Positions 34,367 through 41,967 of a stretch of 64,000 bases of DNA are shown one piece after another. Every line of letters starts with the position of its first letter. Position 1 is the stretch's first letter. Both the position numbers and the translations under genes were made by a program. The stretch comes from JABSQH01 sp039177505 (GTDB taxonomy: Bacteria > Actinomycetota > Acidimicrobiia > Acidimicrobiales > Ilumatobacteraceae): NCBI GenBank assembly GCA_039177505.1, contig JBCDFR010000002.1, forward strand, positions 62,001-126,000, given 5' to 3'. The notes beneath the pieces are model-generated. The model did not search any database. It saw only the letters and a list, made by a program, of their open reading frames with translations, and was not told the DNA's origin.

Positions 34367-35053
34367 TCACAAGCGCTTGCGCGGCACCCGGGTACGCCGC
34401 CGCTCGAGACGGGCAACGCGCCGACTCTGGCGCCGTGATCGGCGCATCTCGATGCGCTCAGCGGTAATCGGAGCGACGTCGGCTTGGCGCCACACCTTGA
34501 CGAAGCGTTGGATCGCAGTGATCGACGTCAGCACCAGCATGATCCACAGAATTGGGATCAACAACACGTTGAACAGCAGTCCGACGCAGATCGCGACGAT
34601 CCGCTCGGCCCGTTCCATCAGTCCGCCCTTGGCCTCGATTCCGAGGGACTCAGCCTTGGCTCGCATGTAGCTGATGACCGTCGACACGCCCAGGATGGCG
34701 AACGGCAACATCGCCATGTGCGCCGACTGTGTACTCGCGAGGTACCAAGCAATGCCGCCGAGGAGGAGCGCATCGGTGACGCGGTCGATCGTGGAATCAA
34801 AAAATGCCCCGCGCGGGCTCGATGCTCCAGTGGCTTTGGCCACCGCTCCGTCGAGCAAATCCGGCAGCGCAGCGAGGATCACCAGGAACAGCCCGAGCCG
34901 GAGTGCACCAGCACCAATGGCGACCGCTGCGCCAATGCCGACCAGCAACCCCATGATGGTCAGGTGATCGGGTGTGATGCCCGTCTTCTTGATGCTGTCT
35001 CCGACGGGACGCACCACGCGATCGACCGGGGCGCGAAATTTGCCGTCGAACAT
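34367..35053 (-). CDS. pgsA: Phosphatidylinositol-phosphate synthase-like CDP-alcohol phosphatidyltransferase
   Basis: 228 residues, integral membrane. The signature is D68-G-AV-A-K-x8-G82-x3-D86-x3-D90, with a lysine where the consensus has arginine. The usual actinobacterial role here is joining CDP-diacylglycerol to inositol 1-phosphate, giving phosphatidylinositol phosphate for PIM synthesis. Substrate is inferred from its place between the HIT and patA genes. The C-terminus is a strongly basic tail of Arg-rich repeats of about 30 residues, probably cytoplasmic. The ATG at 35053 lies 27 bp past an inverted repeat. Confidence 0.86.
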   Translation of the reverse strand: MFDGKFRAPVDRVVRPVGDSIKKTGITPDHLTIMGLLVGIGAAVAIGAGALRLGLFLVILAALPDLLDGAVAKATGASSPRGAFFDSTIDRVTDALLLGGIAWYLASTQSAHMAMLPFAILGVSTVISYMRAKAESLGIEAKGGLMERAERIVAICVGLLFNVLLIPILWIMLVLTSITAIQRFVKVWRQADVAPITAERIEMRRSRRQSRRVARLERRRTRVPRKRL

Positions 35054-35080
35054 CGACCGAAACGCTATCGCAGTGCGTCG

Positions 35081-35107
35081 CGTAACGCCGTGACTCCCGG
35101 CGTTACG
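35081..35107. repeat. 9-bp inverted repeat upstream of pgsA
   Basis: CGTAACGCC and GGCGTTACG form a perfect 9-bp stem with the 9-nt loop GTGACTCCC. It lies in the 77-bp gap between the two-helix membrane protein gene and pgsA, both minus-strand. It could be a terminator without a U-tract or an operator for the pgsA-patA unit. Which one cannot be decided by eye. Confidence 0.6.
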
Positions 35108-35130
35108 GCTGGGTCAGACCCGGATTGCAA

Positions 35131-35610
35131 CTATTGATCGTTTCGTTCGGGGTTGTCTTCGACCAGGTGCTCGACGACGGTGCCGTCGACCGCATCGACG
35201 AGCACCAACCCGCGCCGAGTTGGCGGTTCCTCGCTGCTATAGCACAGGACGCGCCAGGTCGGCCGGCTGCGCAATCCGCGCCACACCTGTTGGGCCGACG
35301 CGTGTCCGACGGCGAAGCCGACGGCATGTTGCGCTGCGACGAGTGCATCGCGCTCGTCGACGTGCATTCGCCAACTCGAGGTGATCGAGAACAGACCGAC
35401 AGCGCCGAGCACAGCGGCACCGAGCAACCAGCCGCCGTTGACGATCGGCGAGCTGTCGCCGACGAGGAACAGCACGACGCATATCGCAGCGACTGCGAGG
35501 TAGATCACCCCCGGCCACCGCCGCCGGCTGTTGTCGGGGAACTGGTACGGCCCGACGAACCCCGACGTGTCGAGATCGTCGGGCAACTCGTCGCGCAGCT
35601 CGTCGGTCAC
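35131..35610 (-). CDS. Two-helix membrane protein, unknown
   Basis: 159 residues. After a polar acidic N-terminus (about 30 residues with GPYQFPDNSRRR) come two transmembrane helices (VIYLAVAAICVVLFLVG and GGWLLGAAVLGAVGLFSI). A cytoplasmic-type domain of about 80 residues with WRVLCYSSEE and RRGLVLVDAVDG follows. I recognise no family. It lies between the HIT gene (9 bp upstream) and pgsA, so it may belong to the lipomannan operon. It is not part of the mycobacterial version of the block as I recall it. Confidence 0.7.
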   Translation of the reverse strand: MTDELRDELPDDLDTSGFVGPYQFPDNSRRRWPGVIYLAVAAICVVLFLVGDSSPIVNGGWLLGAAVLGAVGLFSITSSWRMHVDERDALVAAQHAVGFAVGHASAQQVWRGLRSRPTWRVLCYSSEEPPTRRGLVLVDAVDGTVVEHLVEDNPERNDQ

Positions 35611-35619
35611 AGCGTCAGC

Positions 35620-36192
35620 CTACGGCTCAGCTGACGCTGCGCTGTCGCTGCGTTGCTTCCACGCAACTCTGATCCGCTCGGCGCCCGACACGAGGCTCTC
35701 CGGCAGTGTCTGCGTGTTGGCCACCGCCGACATGAAGTTCGAATCGCCGGTCCAACGAGGCACGACGTGCACGTGAAGGTGCGTCGGCACCGAACCGCCG
35801 GCCGGACGACCGAGGTTCACACCGACATTCATGCCGTCGGGCTGATACGCGGCGCGCACGACTTCGATCGCCTCGGTCACGGTGTGCCAGAGGTCGAGAA
35901 TTTCGTCGTCGTCCAGGTCGGCCAGGTCGGGAACTTCCCGATAGGGCACCACCAGGAGATGACCCGATGTGTACGGAAATGCGTTCATCAGCGCGAAGCA
36001 CGTCGCCGAGCGATGGACGATGTGCGTCTCGACATCGGGTTCGCCCGACGTGAGCAGCTGCGTGAACACGCTCGAACGGGATGCGCCGTTGGCGTCGTCG
36101 TCGGAGCCAGCGGCGATACCGGCATCGGCGGAACGGACGGGCGCGCTCTGGACGTAACTCGCCCGCCAACCCGACCAGATGTGTTCGAGCAT
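35620..36192 (-). CDS. HIT-family nucleotide hydrolase/phosphorylase
   Basis: 190 residues. The histidine triad HLHVH is at 138-142 in THLHVHVVPRW, and AFPYTSGHLLVVPYREV is the conserved upstream strand. A polar 45-residue N-terminal segment precedes the fold. The mycobacterial neighbour of thrS and pgsA is a HIT protein reported as a diadenosine tetraphosphate phosphorylase, so the same activity is plausible. It begins 8 bp after the thrS stop. Confidence 0.88.
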   Translation of the reverse strand: MLEHIWSGWRASYVQSAPVRSADAGIAAGSDDDANGASRSSVFTQLLTSGEPDVETHIVHRSATCFALMNAFPYTSGHLLVVPYREVPDLADLDDDEILDLWHTVTEAIEVVRAAYQPDGMNVGVNLGRPAGGSVPTHLHVHVVPRWTGDSNFMSAVANTQTLPESLVSGAERIRVAWKQRSDSAASAEP

Positions 36193-36200
36193 CCGGAACC

Positions 36201-38198
36201 TTACGCCTGCAGCGCGGCGACCTCGCCGTCGGCGACCTCGCGTTGAAAACGCTCGACGAAGTCGTCGAGTGGCACGTCGCGTTGCACCTCACTGCCGTCG
36301 GGGTGGTCGCTGCGAGGGTTGACGCCGACCGTGCCTGCAGCGACGTCGTCATCGCCGACCACGAGCACGTACGGCAGCTTCTCCATCTTGGCGGTCCGAA
36401 TACGCTTGCCCAGGCCGTCGTCGGCCCCGACGTAGTCGACACGAGCGCCCCCGGCAACGAGCCGTTCAGCCACGCTGCGGGCGTACGCCTCGTGCGGCTC
36501 GGCCACCGGCAACACACGTACCTGCGTGGGTGACAGCCACGTCGGAAACGCGCCTGCGTAGTGCTCGAGCAGTACGCCAAAAAACCGTTCGATCGATCCG
36601 AAGAGTGCCCGGTGCAACATGATCGGGCGATGCCGGTCGTTGTCGGCGCCGACATAGGTGAGGTCGAAGCGCTCCGGGAGCTGGAAGTCGGCCTGGATCG
36701 TCGACAACTGCCATGACCGACCGATCGCATCGCGTACGTCGATATCGATCTTCGGACCGTAGAAGGCCGCGTCGCCTTCCTTCACGCCGTACTCCAGGCC
36801 GTGCTTGTCGAGTGCCTCGCGCAGCGCTTGGGTGGCCTCGTCCCAGACTTCGTCGGTTCCGACGTACTTGTCGGGATTCATGGTCGACAGGTTGAAGGCG
36901 AAGTCATCGAAGCCGAACGCTCGGAGCACCGAGAGCACGAAGTCGAGCAGGCTGGCCACTTCGTCGGCCATCTGATCGCGGGTGCAGAAGATGTGGCTGT
37001 CGTCCTGGGTGAACCCACGAATGCGCATCAATCCATGCAATGTGCCGGCGCGCTCGTAGCGGTAGACGGTACCGAGTTCGAACAGCCGCAACGGAAGCTC
37101 GCGGTAGCTGCGCTGACGACTGCGGAAAATGAGGCAGTGCATCGGGCAGTTCATGGGCTTCATGTAGTACGTGCCGTTGTCCATCTCCATCGGCGGGTAC
37201 ATGCCGTCGGCGTACCACTCGAGGTGACCACTCGTCTGGAACAGCTGCTCTTTGGACAGGTGCGGCGTGTAAACGAAGTCGTATCCGCCAGCCACGTGAC
37301 GCTCGCGGCTGTAGTCCTCCATCAGCTTGCGCACGATGGCGCCCTTTGGGTGCCACACGGCGAGACCGCCGCCCAGCTCGGACGGGAACGACAGCAGATC
37401 GAGTTCGACAGCGAGCTTGCGATGATCGCGTTTGGCTGCCTCCTCGAGCTGGTGCAGGTGGGCGGCGAGCGCTTTCTTCGACTCCCACGCGGTGCCGTAG
37501 ATCCGCTGCAGCATCGGACCGCCCTCGTTGCCGCGCCAGTACGCACCGGCCACCTTTTGCAGTCGGAAGTGACCGAGCCGGCCCGTCGACGGCACGTGCG
37601 GACCCACACACATGTCGACAAAGCCGTCGGTATTGCGGTAGGCGCTGATCGTGTCGCCGCCGGCCACCTCACCGGCGTCCAGGTCGTCGCCGCCGGCGCC
37701 TTCGACGCGCTCGATGATCTCCAGTTTGTACGGCTGGTCAGCGAACAGCTCTTTGGCGTCCGCCAGCGACATCTCCGACCGGGTGAACGGTTGGTTGGCC
37801 TTGACGATCTCGCGCATACGCGCCTCGACTCGCTCGAGGTCGTCGTCGCTGAAGGTTGCACCGCCGGGGAGGTCGAAGTCGTAGTAGAACCCATTCTCGA
37901 TCGCGGGTCCGATCGAGAACTTCGCTCCGGGGAACAGGTCGGTGACTGCCTGCGCCATCACGTGGGCCGTCGAGTGACGCAGCACGTGGCGTCCTTCATC
38001 GGTGCCGTCGGTGATGAGCGCCACCTCGGCACCGTCGTCGAGCGGCGAAGTCATATCGGTCTCGGTCCCATCCACGATGGCGGCAACCGCCGCCTTGCGC
38101 AGACCGGAGCCGATCGAGGCCGCTAAGTCGAACGCGGTCGACCCGGTCGGCAGTTCCTTTGCCGAGCCGTCGGGAAGAGAGACCGTGATGTTCGCCAT
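36201..38198 (-). CDS. thrS: Threonyl-tRNA synthetase
   Basis: 665 residues with the full bacterial layout: an N-terminal TGS domain (ITVSLPDGSAKELP), an editing domain with HSTAHVMAQAV, and the class II catalytic core with the zinc-binding cysteine in KPMNCPMHCL, motif 2 around GTVYRYERAGTLHGLMRIRGF, and motif 3. A C-terminal anticodon domain (VRVLPVAEPHEAYA) follows. It charges tRNA-Thr and clears Ser-tRNA-Thr. It heads a thrS-HIT-pgsA block. Confidence 0.97.
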   Translation of the reverse strand: MANITVSLPDGSAKELPTGSTAFDLAASIGSGLRKAAVAAIVDGTETDMTSPLDDGAEVALITDGTDEGRHVLRHSTAHVMAQAVTDLFPGAKFSIGPAIENGFYYDFDLPGGATFSDDDLERVEARMREIVKANQPFTRSEMSLADAKELFADQPYKLEIIERVEGAGGDDLDAGEVAGGDTISAYRNTDGFVDMCVGPHVPSTGRLGHFRLQKVAGAYWRGNEGGPMLQRIYGTAWESKKALAAHLHQLEEAAKRDHRKLAVELDLLSFPSELGGGLAVWHPKGAIVRKLMEDYSRERHVAGGYDFVYTPHLSKEQLFQTSGHLEWYADGMYPPMEMDNGTYYMKPMNCPMHCLIFRSRQRSYRELPLRLFELGTVYRYERAGTLHGLMRIRGFTQDDSHIFCTRDQMADEVASLLDFVLSVLRAFGFDDFAFNLSTMNPDKYVGTDEVWDEATQALREALDKHGLEYGVKEGDAAFYGPKIDIDVRDAIGRSWQLSTIQADFQLPERFDLTYVGADNDRHRPIMLHRALFGSIERFFGVLLEHYAGAFPTWLSPTQVRVLPVAEPHEAYARSVAERLVAGGARVDYVGADDGLGKRIRTAKMEKLPYVLVVGDDDVAAGTVGVNPRSDHPDGSEVQRDVPLDDFVERFQREVADGEVAALQA

Positions 38199-38240
38199 AC
38201 CCGCAGGATACGGCGCCGGTGTGCAGCCGAGAGGCTGGGT

Positions 38241-39035
38241 TCAGTTACCGGCGGCCGCCGCGGCCAACGCACGTTCTGGGGCCGTGGCTGTTCCGTTGTG
38301 GGTTCCCGCCTCGGCCAGCTCGGTCACACTGCCCACCTTGGCCTCAACCGTCGGTTCGGTCTCGGCCTTTTGCCCGGCGTAGCTGTGAACGTACTCCTGG
38401 CCGGTCATCTCACGAATCTCGAACATCACTTCGTCGATCATCGAGCGCCATGCGAGGTGCTCGGCACCGGAGCCCTGGTAACGCTCGGGTTTCACCGGGC
38501 GCCCCACGGAGATGCGACAGGTTCTGAACAGCTTCGGCAGACGCGCATCTGGCGGCTGGATCTCGTCGGTGCCAACGACACCCACCGGATAGATGGGACA
38601 GCCGACCTTCATCGCCAACCGCGCCGCCCCGGTGCGGCCCTTGTGCAACAACCCGTCACGACTGCGGGTGCCCTCGGGAAAGATGCCGAACAGGTCCCCC
38701 CGGCGGAGCACACCTTCGGCGGTATCAAGCGCCGACTGGCTCCGGTCGCCACCAGCACGATCGATCGGAATCATGCCCAACGCGGGGAATGCGTACTTCG
38801 TTGTCCACGAGTCCATGTACTCGGCCTTGCCGACAAAGGAAATGTTGCGCGGCAACGACAACATCAAGAACGCGGAATCGAGAAAGCTGATGTGGTTCGG
38901 ACACAGAATCGCCGGACCGTCGTCGGGGAGGCGGTCGAAACCTTCGAGGTCGATGTTCCACAGACGCGAGGTGAAGGGCCGCAGCACACTGCGGAATCGT
39001 CGCTGAGCGTCACCGGCGCCGGTGGCCTTCGCCAT
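38241..39035 (-). CDS. plsC: PlsC-like 1-acyl-glycerol-3-phosphate acyltransferase
   Basis: About 264 residues. The acyltransferase motifs are NHISFLD (47-53, HX4D), the FPEGTRSRDG block, and a VGVVGTDEIQPP strand. It would acylate lysophosphatidic acid at the inner membrane. The last 50 residues are Ala/Glu/Thr-rich and lack motifs. I prefer the ATG at 39035 over a TTG three codons earlier. It sits between thrS and mshC. Confidence 0.87.
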   Translation of the reverse strand: MAKATGAGDAQRRFRSVLRPFTSRLWNIDLEGFDRLPDDGPAILCPNHISFLDSAFLMLSLPRNISFVGKAEYMDSWTTKYAFPALGMIPIDRAGGDRSQSALDTAEGVLRRGDLFGIFPEGTRSRDGLLHKGRTGAARLAMKVGCPIYPVGVVGTDEIQPPDARLPKLFRTCRISVGRPVKPERYQGSGAEHLAWRSMIDEVMFEIREMTGQEYVHSYAGQKAETEPTVEAKVGSVTELAEAGTHNGTATAPERALAAAAAGN

Positions 39036-39108
39036 GCCCGCCAACAGTAGGACATGTTCGTTCGTTCGTGAACCCCCAACCGCAGATCGATCGAGCGGAC
39101 ACGCCTAC

Positions 39109-40233
39109 TCACGCGAGCACGACACCGAGCAGGTTCGCAGCCTTGGTCACATCGACTCCTCCGGCAGCGGCGGCGTCGATTTCTGCGATCGCTCCGGGAG
39201 TGTCGAGGTCGTCGTCGAGTCGCATCCGGGCGTGTTCCAGCAGATCGTCTCCCGATCGTCCGCCCATGCTCGCGAGCCACGCGTCGAGCCGCGCTGCGTT
39301 GCGTGGCATGAGTTCGTCGTCCCACTCCCACTCGGTTCGATAGTGGTGCTCGATGATCGCCAGCCGAATCGCCCGCGGGTCCCACGTCTCACGCAACGCG
39401 TCGACGAAGACAAGATTGCCGAGACTCTTCGACATCTTCTCGCCGTCCTTGCTGATCAGCGCCGTGTGCATCCAGTGTTTGACGAACGGCGCACCCGTCG
39501 CCGCCTCGGACTGCGCACGCTCACTCTCGTGGTGCGGGAAGATCAGGTCGGCACCGCCGCCGTGCAGATCGATCGTCGTTCCGAGCTCGCGCAGCGCCAA
39601 CGCCGAACACTCGATGTGCCAGCCGGGGCGCCCCGGCCCCCACATGGTGTCCCACGACGGCTCGTCGTCAGCGGAGGGATGCCACAGGACGAAGTCGAGC
39701 GGATGACGTTTGTTCGGGTCGTCGACGTTGCCGCCGCGCTCTTTGGCCAGGGCCAACATCTCGTCGGTCGAGTAGCCGCTCAGCGTGCCGAAGTCGTCGA
39801 ACTTCGACACGTCGAAGTACACCGAACCGCCCGACTCGTAAGCGAACCCCCGATCGAGGACCATGCCGATGAACCCACGGATATCGGGAATCGCCGACGA
39901 CGCCCGGGGCGTCACAGCGACCGGCAAGACGTTGAGCGCCACGAGGTCGCGCTCGAACCGCGCCTCTTCTCCGGCGGCCAGATCGAGGTAGTGCACACCC
40001 AACTCCCGCGCCTTGGCAAACAAGGGGTCGTCGACGTCGGTGACATTGCGCACGCACTTCACCGTGTGGCCCTTGTCGATCAGGCGCCGCTGCAAGATGT
40101 CGTATGCGACGAACGTCGCCGCGTGACCGAGATGTGTGGCGTCGTAGGGGGTGATGCCGCACGTGTACATCAACACGTGCTCTCCCGGCTCGAATGGAAC
40201 AACCGCCTGACGGGCGGTGTCGTACAACTGCAC
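39109..40233 (-). CDS. mshC: Mycothiol ligase MshC (CysS-like)
   Basis: About 374 residues, related to cysteinyl-tRNA synthetase but shortened at the C-terminus (no DALR or anticodon domain). It is built like MshC, which joins cysteine to GlcN-inositol in mycothiol synthesis. It has YTCGITPYDATHLGH (zinc Cys25, HIGH-like THLGH), GRPGWHIECSA, IFPHHESE and KMSKS (about 266-270). The CGITPYDATHLGH form matches mycobacterial MshC rather than CysS. The GTG at 40233 follows the npdG stop by one base. An in-frame GTG at 40290 would overlap npdG by 56 bp. A short CysS is the alternative call. Confidence 0.88.
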   Translation of the reverse strand: MQLYDTARQAVVPFEPGEHVLMYTCGITPYDATHLGHAATFVAYDILQRRLIDKGHTVKCVRNVTDVDDPLFAKARELGVHYLDLAAGEEARFERDLVALNVLPVAVTPRASSAIPDIRGFIGMVLDRGFAYESGGSVYFDVSKFDDFGTLSGYSTDEMLALAKERGGNVDDPNKRHPLDFVLWHPSADDEPSWDTMWGPGRPGWHIECSALALRELGTTIDLHGGGADLIFPHHESERAQSEAATGAPFVKHWMHTALISKDGEKMSKSLGNLVFVDALRETWDPRAIRLAIIEHHYRTEWEWDDELMPRNAARLDAWLASMGGRSGDDLLEHARMRLDDDLDTPGAIAEIDAAAAGGVDVTKAANLLGVVLA

Positions 40234-40234
40234 G

Positions 40235-40912
40235 TCAGGCGTCAACCACCCGAGGGTCGCGCTTGATTCCCGTGAGTTTCGGCGCGACACGGGTCTTGTA
40301 CCGGACGTTCAATTGCAACAGCACCGCGGTGAACGCCTCGATCGCAGTCGCGTTGGACAGCTCGCCAGCATCGAGTGGCCGGCAACCGGGAATGTCGGAG
40401 ACGATCGCCGCCACCTCGCGCACCGCCTCGGGGTCGTCGGCGCAGATCAGCACGTCGGAGTCGATCGGCTCCTCGATGTGACCCAACTCGGTGGCCGGAA
40501 GATGGTGGAACGCGGCGACGACCCGTGTTCGCGGTACGGCGGCCTGAACGTGCGCGGCGACGCTGCCGCGCGGCGGCACGAGCGGCTGAAACTCCTTGTT
40601 CACACGCACCAGGGCGTTGGCCATCGACACGAGGATCTTGCCGTCGAGCGCCTGCTCGTTCTCCTGGGCCGTTCCGGCGGCAGAGTCCCACGGCGTCGCC
40701 AGCACGACCAGATCACAGTCGGCGGCGGCGACGTTGTCGCCGAACGAGAGCAGCTCCCCGAGCTGCGGCCACTTCTCGACCAGCTGATCGCGGGCCTCCA
40801 TCGCCCGGTACTTCGATCGTGATCCGATCACCGCCGGATAGCCGATACTCGCGAGGCGGGCAGCGAGCCCGCTGCCCGCAGGCCCCGTACCGCCGAGGAT
40901 GCCGATGCGCAT
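40235..40912 (-). CDS. npdG: F420-dependent NADP oxidoreductase (NpdG-like)
   Basis: 225 residues. The N-terminal NADP-binding motif MRIGILGGTGPAGSGLA is followed by VIGSRSKYRA, a conserved arginine-bearing loop of the F420:NADPH oxidoreductase family. The C-terminal segment ATAIEAFTAVLLQLNVRYK is also characteristic. The enzyme moves hydride between NADPH and coenzyme F420, so this organism probably uses F420. It is divergent from the fabI gene across 77 bp and followed directly by mshC. Confidence 0.88.
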   Translation of the reverse strand: MRIGILGGTGPAGSGLAARLASIGYPAVIGSRSKYRAMEARDQLVEKWPQLGELLSFGDNVAAADCDLVVLATPWDSAAGTAQENEQALDGKILVSMANALVRVNKEFQPLVPPRGSVAAHVQAAVPRTRVVAAFHHLPATELGHIEEPIDSDVLICADDPEAVREVAAIVSDIPGCRPLDAGELSNATAIEAFTAVLLQLNVRYKTRVAPKLTGIKRDPRVVDA

Positions 40913-40989
40913 GGCCGACAGCGTGGCACATCAGCCGCGCTCGATCGAAAGGGGCCGGACGGCTGCCAGCACCGCGTACGGTCTCACCC

Positions 40990-41760
40990 ATGGGACTCCT
41001 CGAGGGCAAGAAGATCGTGATCACCGGCGTATTGACCGACTCATCGCTGGCGTACGCAGTGGCCCGGCTGGCCATCGACGAAGGTGCCGACGTCGCGCTG
41101 ACCGGCGCCGGACGCGGCTTGCGACTCACAGAGCGCACCGCACGCAAGCTCCCCGCCGACGACGTCCCGGTGTTCGAACTCGACGTGACCGAGCCGGAGC
41201 ACGGGGTTGCGGTTCGCGCCGCGCTCAACGAGCGGTGGGGTCGAGTCGACGGGGTACTGCACGCCATCGGATTCGCCCCCGAGGTGTGCCTTGGCGACGA
41301 TTTCCTGGCCGCACAGTGGGACGACGTGGCCACCGCACTGCACATCTCGACCTATTCACTGAAGGCGTTGGCTGATGCGTTCGTGCCCCTGATGGCGACC
41401 GGCGGTGCCTTCGTCGGACTCGACTTCGACAACCAGCAGGCGTGGCCGGCATACAACTGGATGGGCGTCGCCAAGTCGGCACTGCAGAGCGTGTCGCGCT
41501 ATCTCGCCAAAGACCTCGGCCCGCAGGGCATCCGCTCGAACCTTGTCGCCGCCGGGCCGATCAAGACGGTCGCGGCCCGCTCGATCCCCGGGTTCGCGAA
41601 GTTCGAAGACGTATGGGACGAGCGCGCACCGCTCGGCTGGGAAGTGACCGATGCCGAGCCGGTCGCTCGCGCCTTCGTAGCACTGCTCTCCGACTGGTTC
41701 CCGGCAACAACCGGCGAGATCGTGCACGTCGACGGTGGCTACCACGCCATTGGTGCGTAG
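40990..41760 (+). CDS. fabI: InhA-like enoyl-ACP reductase
   Basis: 256 residues of the short-chain dehydrogenase fold used for fatty-acid elongation. It has GVLTDSSLAY for NADH binding, IGFAPEVCLGDDF, and the catalytic Y155-x6-K162 in PAYNWMGVAK. The form VGLDFDNQQAWPAYNWM closely follows M. tuberculosis InhA, including the phenylalanine (F147) equivalent to F149. It reduces trans-2-enoyl-ACP. I chose the ATG at 40990. The frame is open far upstream but only antisense to npdG. Structured DNA follows the stop. Confidence 0.93.
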   Translation: MGLLEGKKIVITGVLTDSSLAYAVARLAIDEGADVALTGAGRGLRLTERTARKLPADDVPVFELDVTEPEHGVAVRAALNERWGRVDGVLHAIGFAPEVCLGDDFLAAQWDDVATALHISTYSLKALADAFVPLMATGGAFVGLDFDNQQAWPAYNWMGVAKSALQSVSRYLAKDLGPQGIRSNLVAAGPIKTVAARSIPGFAKFEDVWDERAPLGWEVTDAEPVARAFVALLSDWFPATTGEIVHVDGGYHAIGA

Positions 41761-41763
41761 CGC

Positions 41764-41785
41764 CGAGGCGGCGCCGTTCGCCTCG
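41764..41785. terminator. Hairpin just downstream of fabI
   Basis: CGAGGCG (41764-41770) and CGCCTCG (41779-41785) pair over 7 bp with an 8-nt loop, starting 3 bp past the fabI stop. There is no U-tract, so a terminator role is only suggestive. Confidence 0.5.
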
Positions 41786-41835
41786 CGGGCGCGACGAACT
41801 CTGACTATGCTCGAGCCCCACCGGAGTTGGGATCA

Positions 41836-41887
41836 GCGGCGTTTAACGAGACCGCCGGTCTCTTTATAGGCGCATCCAAAACGCCGC
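41836..41887. other. Nested inverted repeats between fabI and yyaL
   Basis: Outer arms GCGGCGTTT (41836-41844) and AAACGCCGC (41879-41887) are perfect over 9 bp. Inside them GAGACC (41848-41853), a GCC loop, and GGTCTC (41857-41862) form a second perfect stem followed by TTTATA. The inner hairpin plus T-rich tail looks like a terminator. The outer arms would add a larger fold. Whether this is a terminator, a leader RNA of the yyaL gene or both is open. Confidence 0.55.
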
Positions 41888-41967
41888 CGACTGGGCCTGG
41901 TGCGCCCCCCATCGATGGCGGTGAGTGCGTCGGTCCCTCCAACGTTGGCGCCGATACCCTCAGCGCG

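Noticed and set aside
36801..38126. Long plus-strand frame inside thrS
   Set aside because: Antisense shadow of threonyl-tRNA synthetase.
39109..40233. Ordinary cysteinyl-tRNA synthetase
   Set aside because: It is too short, lacks the C-terminal tRNA-binding domains and carries the MshC form of the active-site region.
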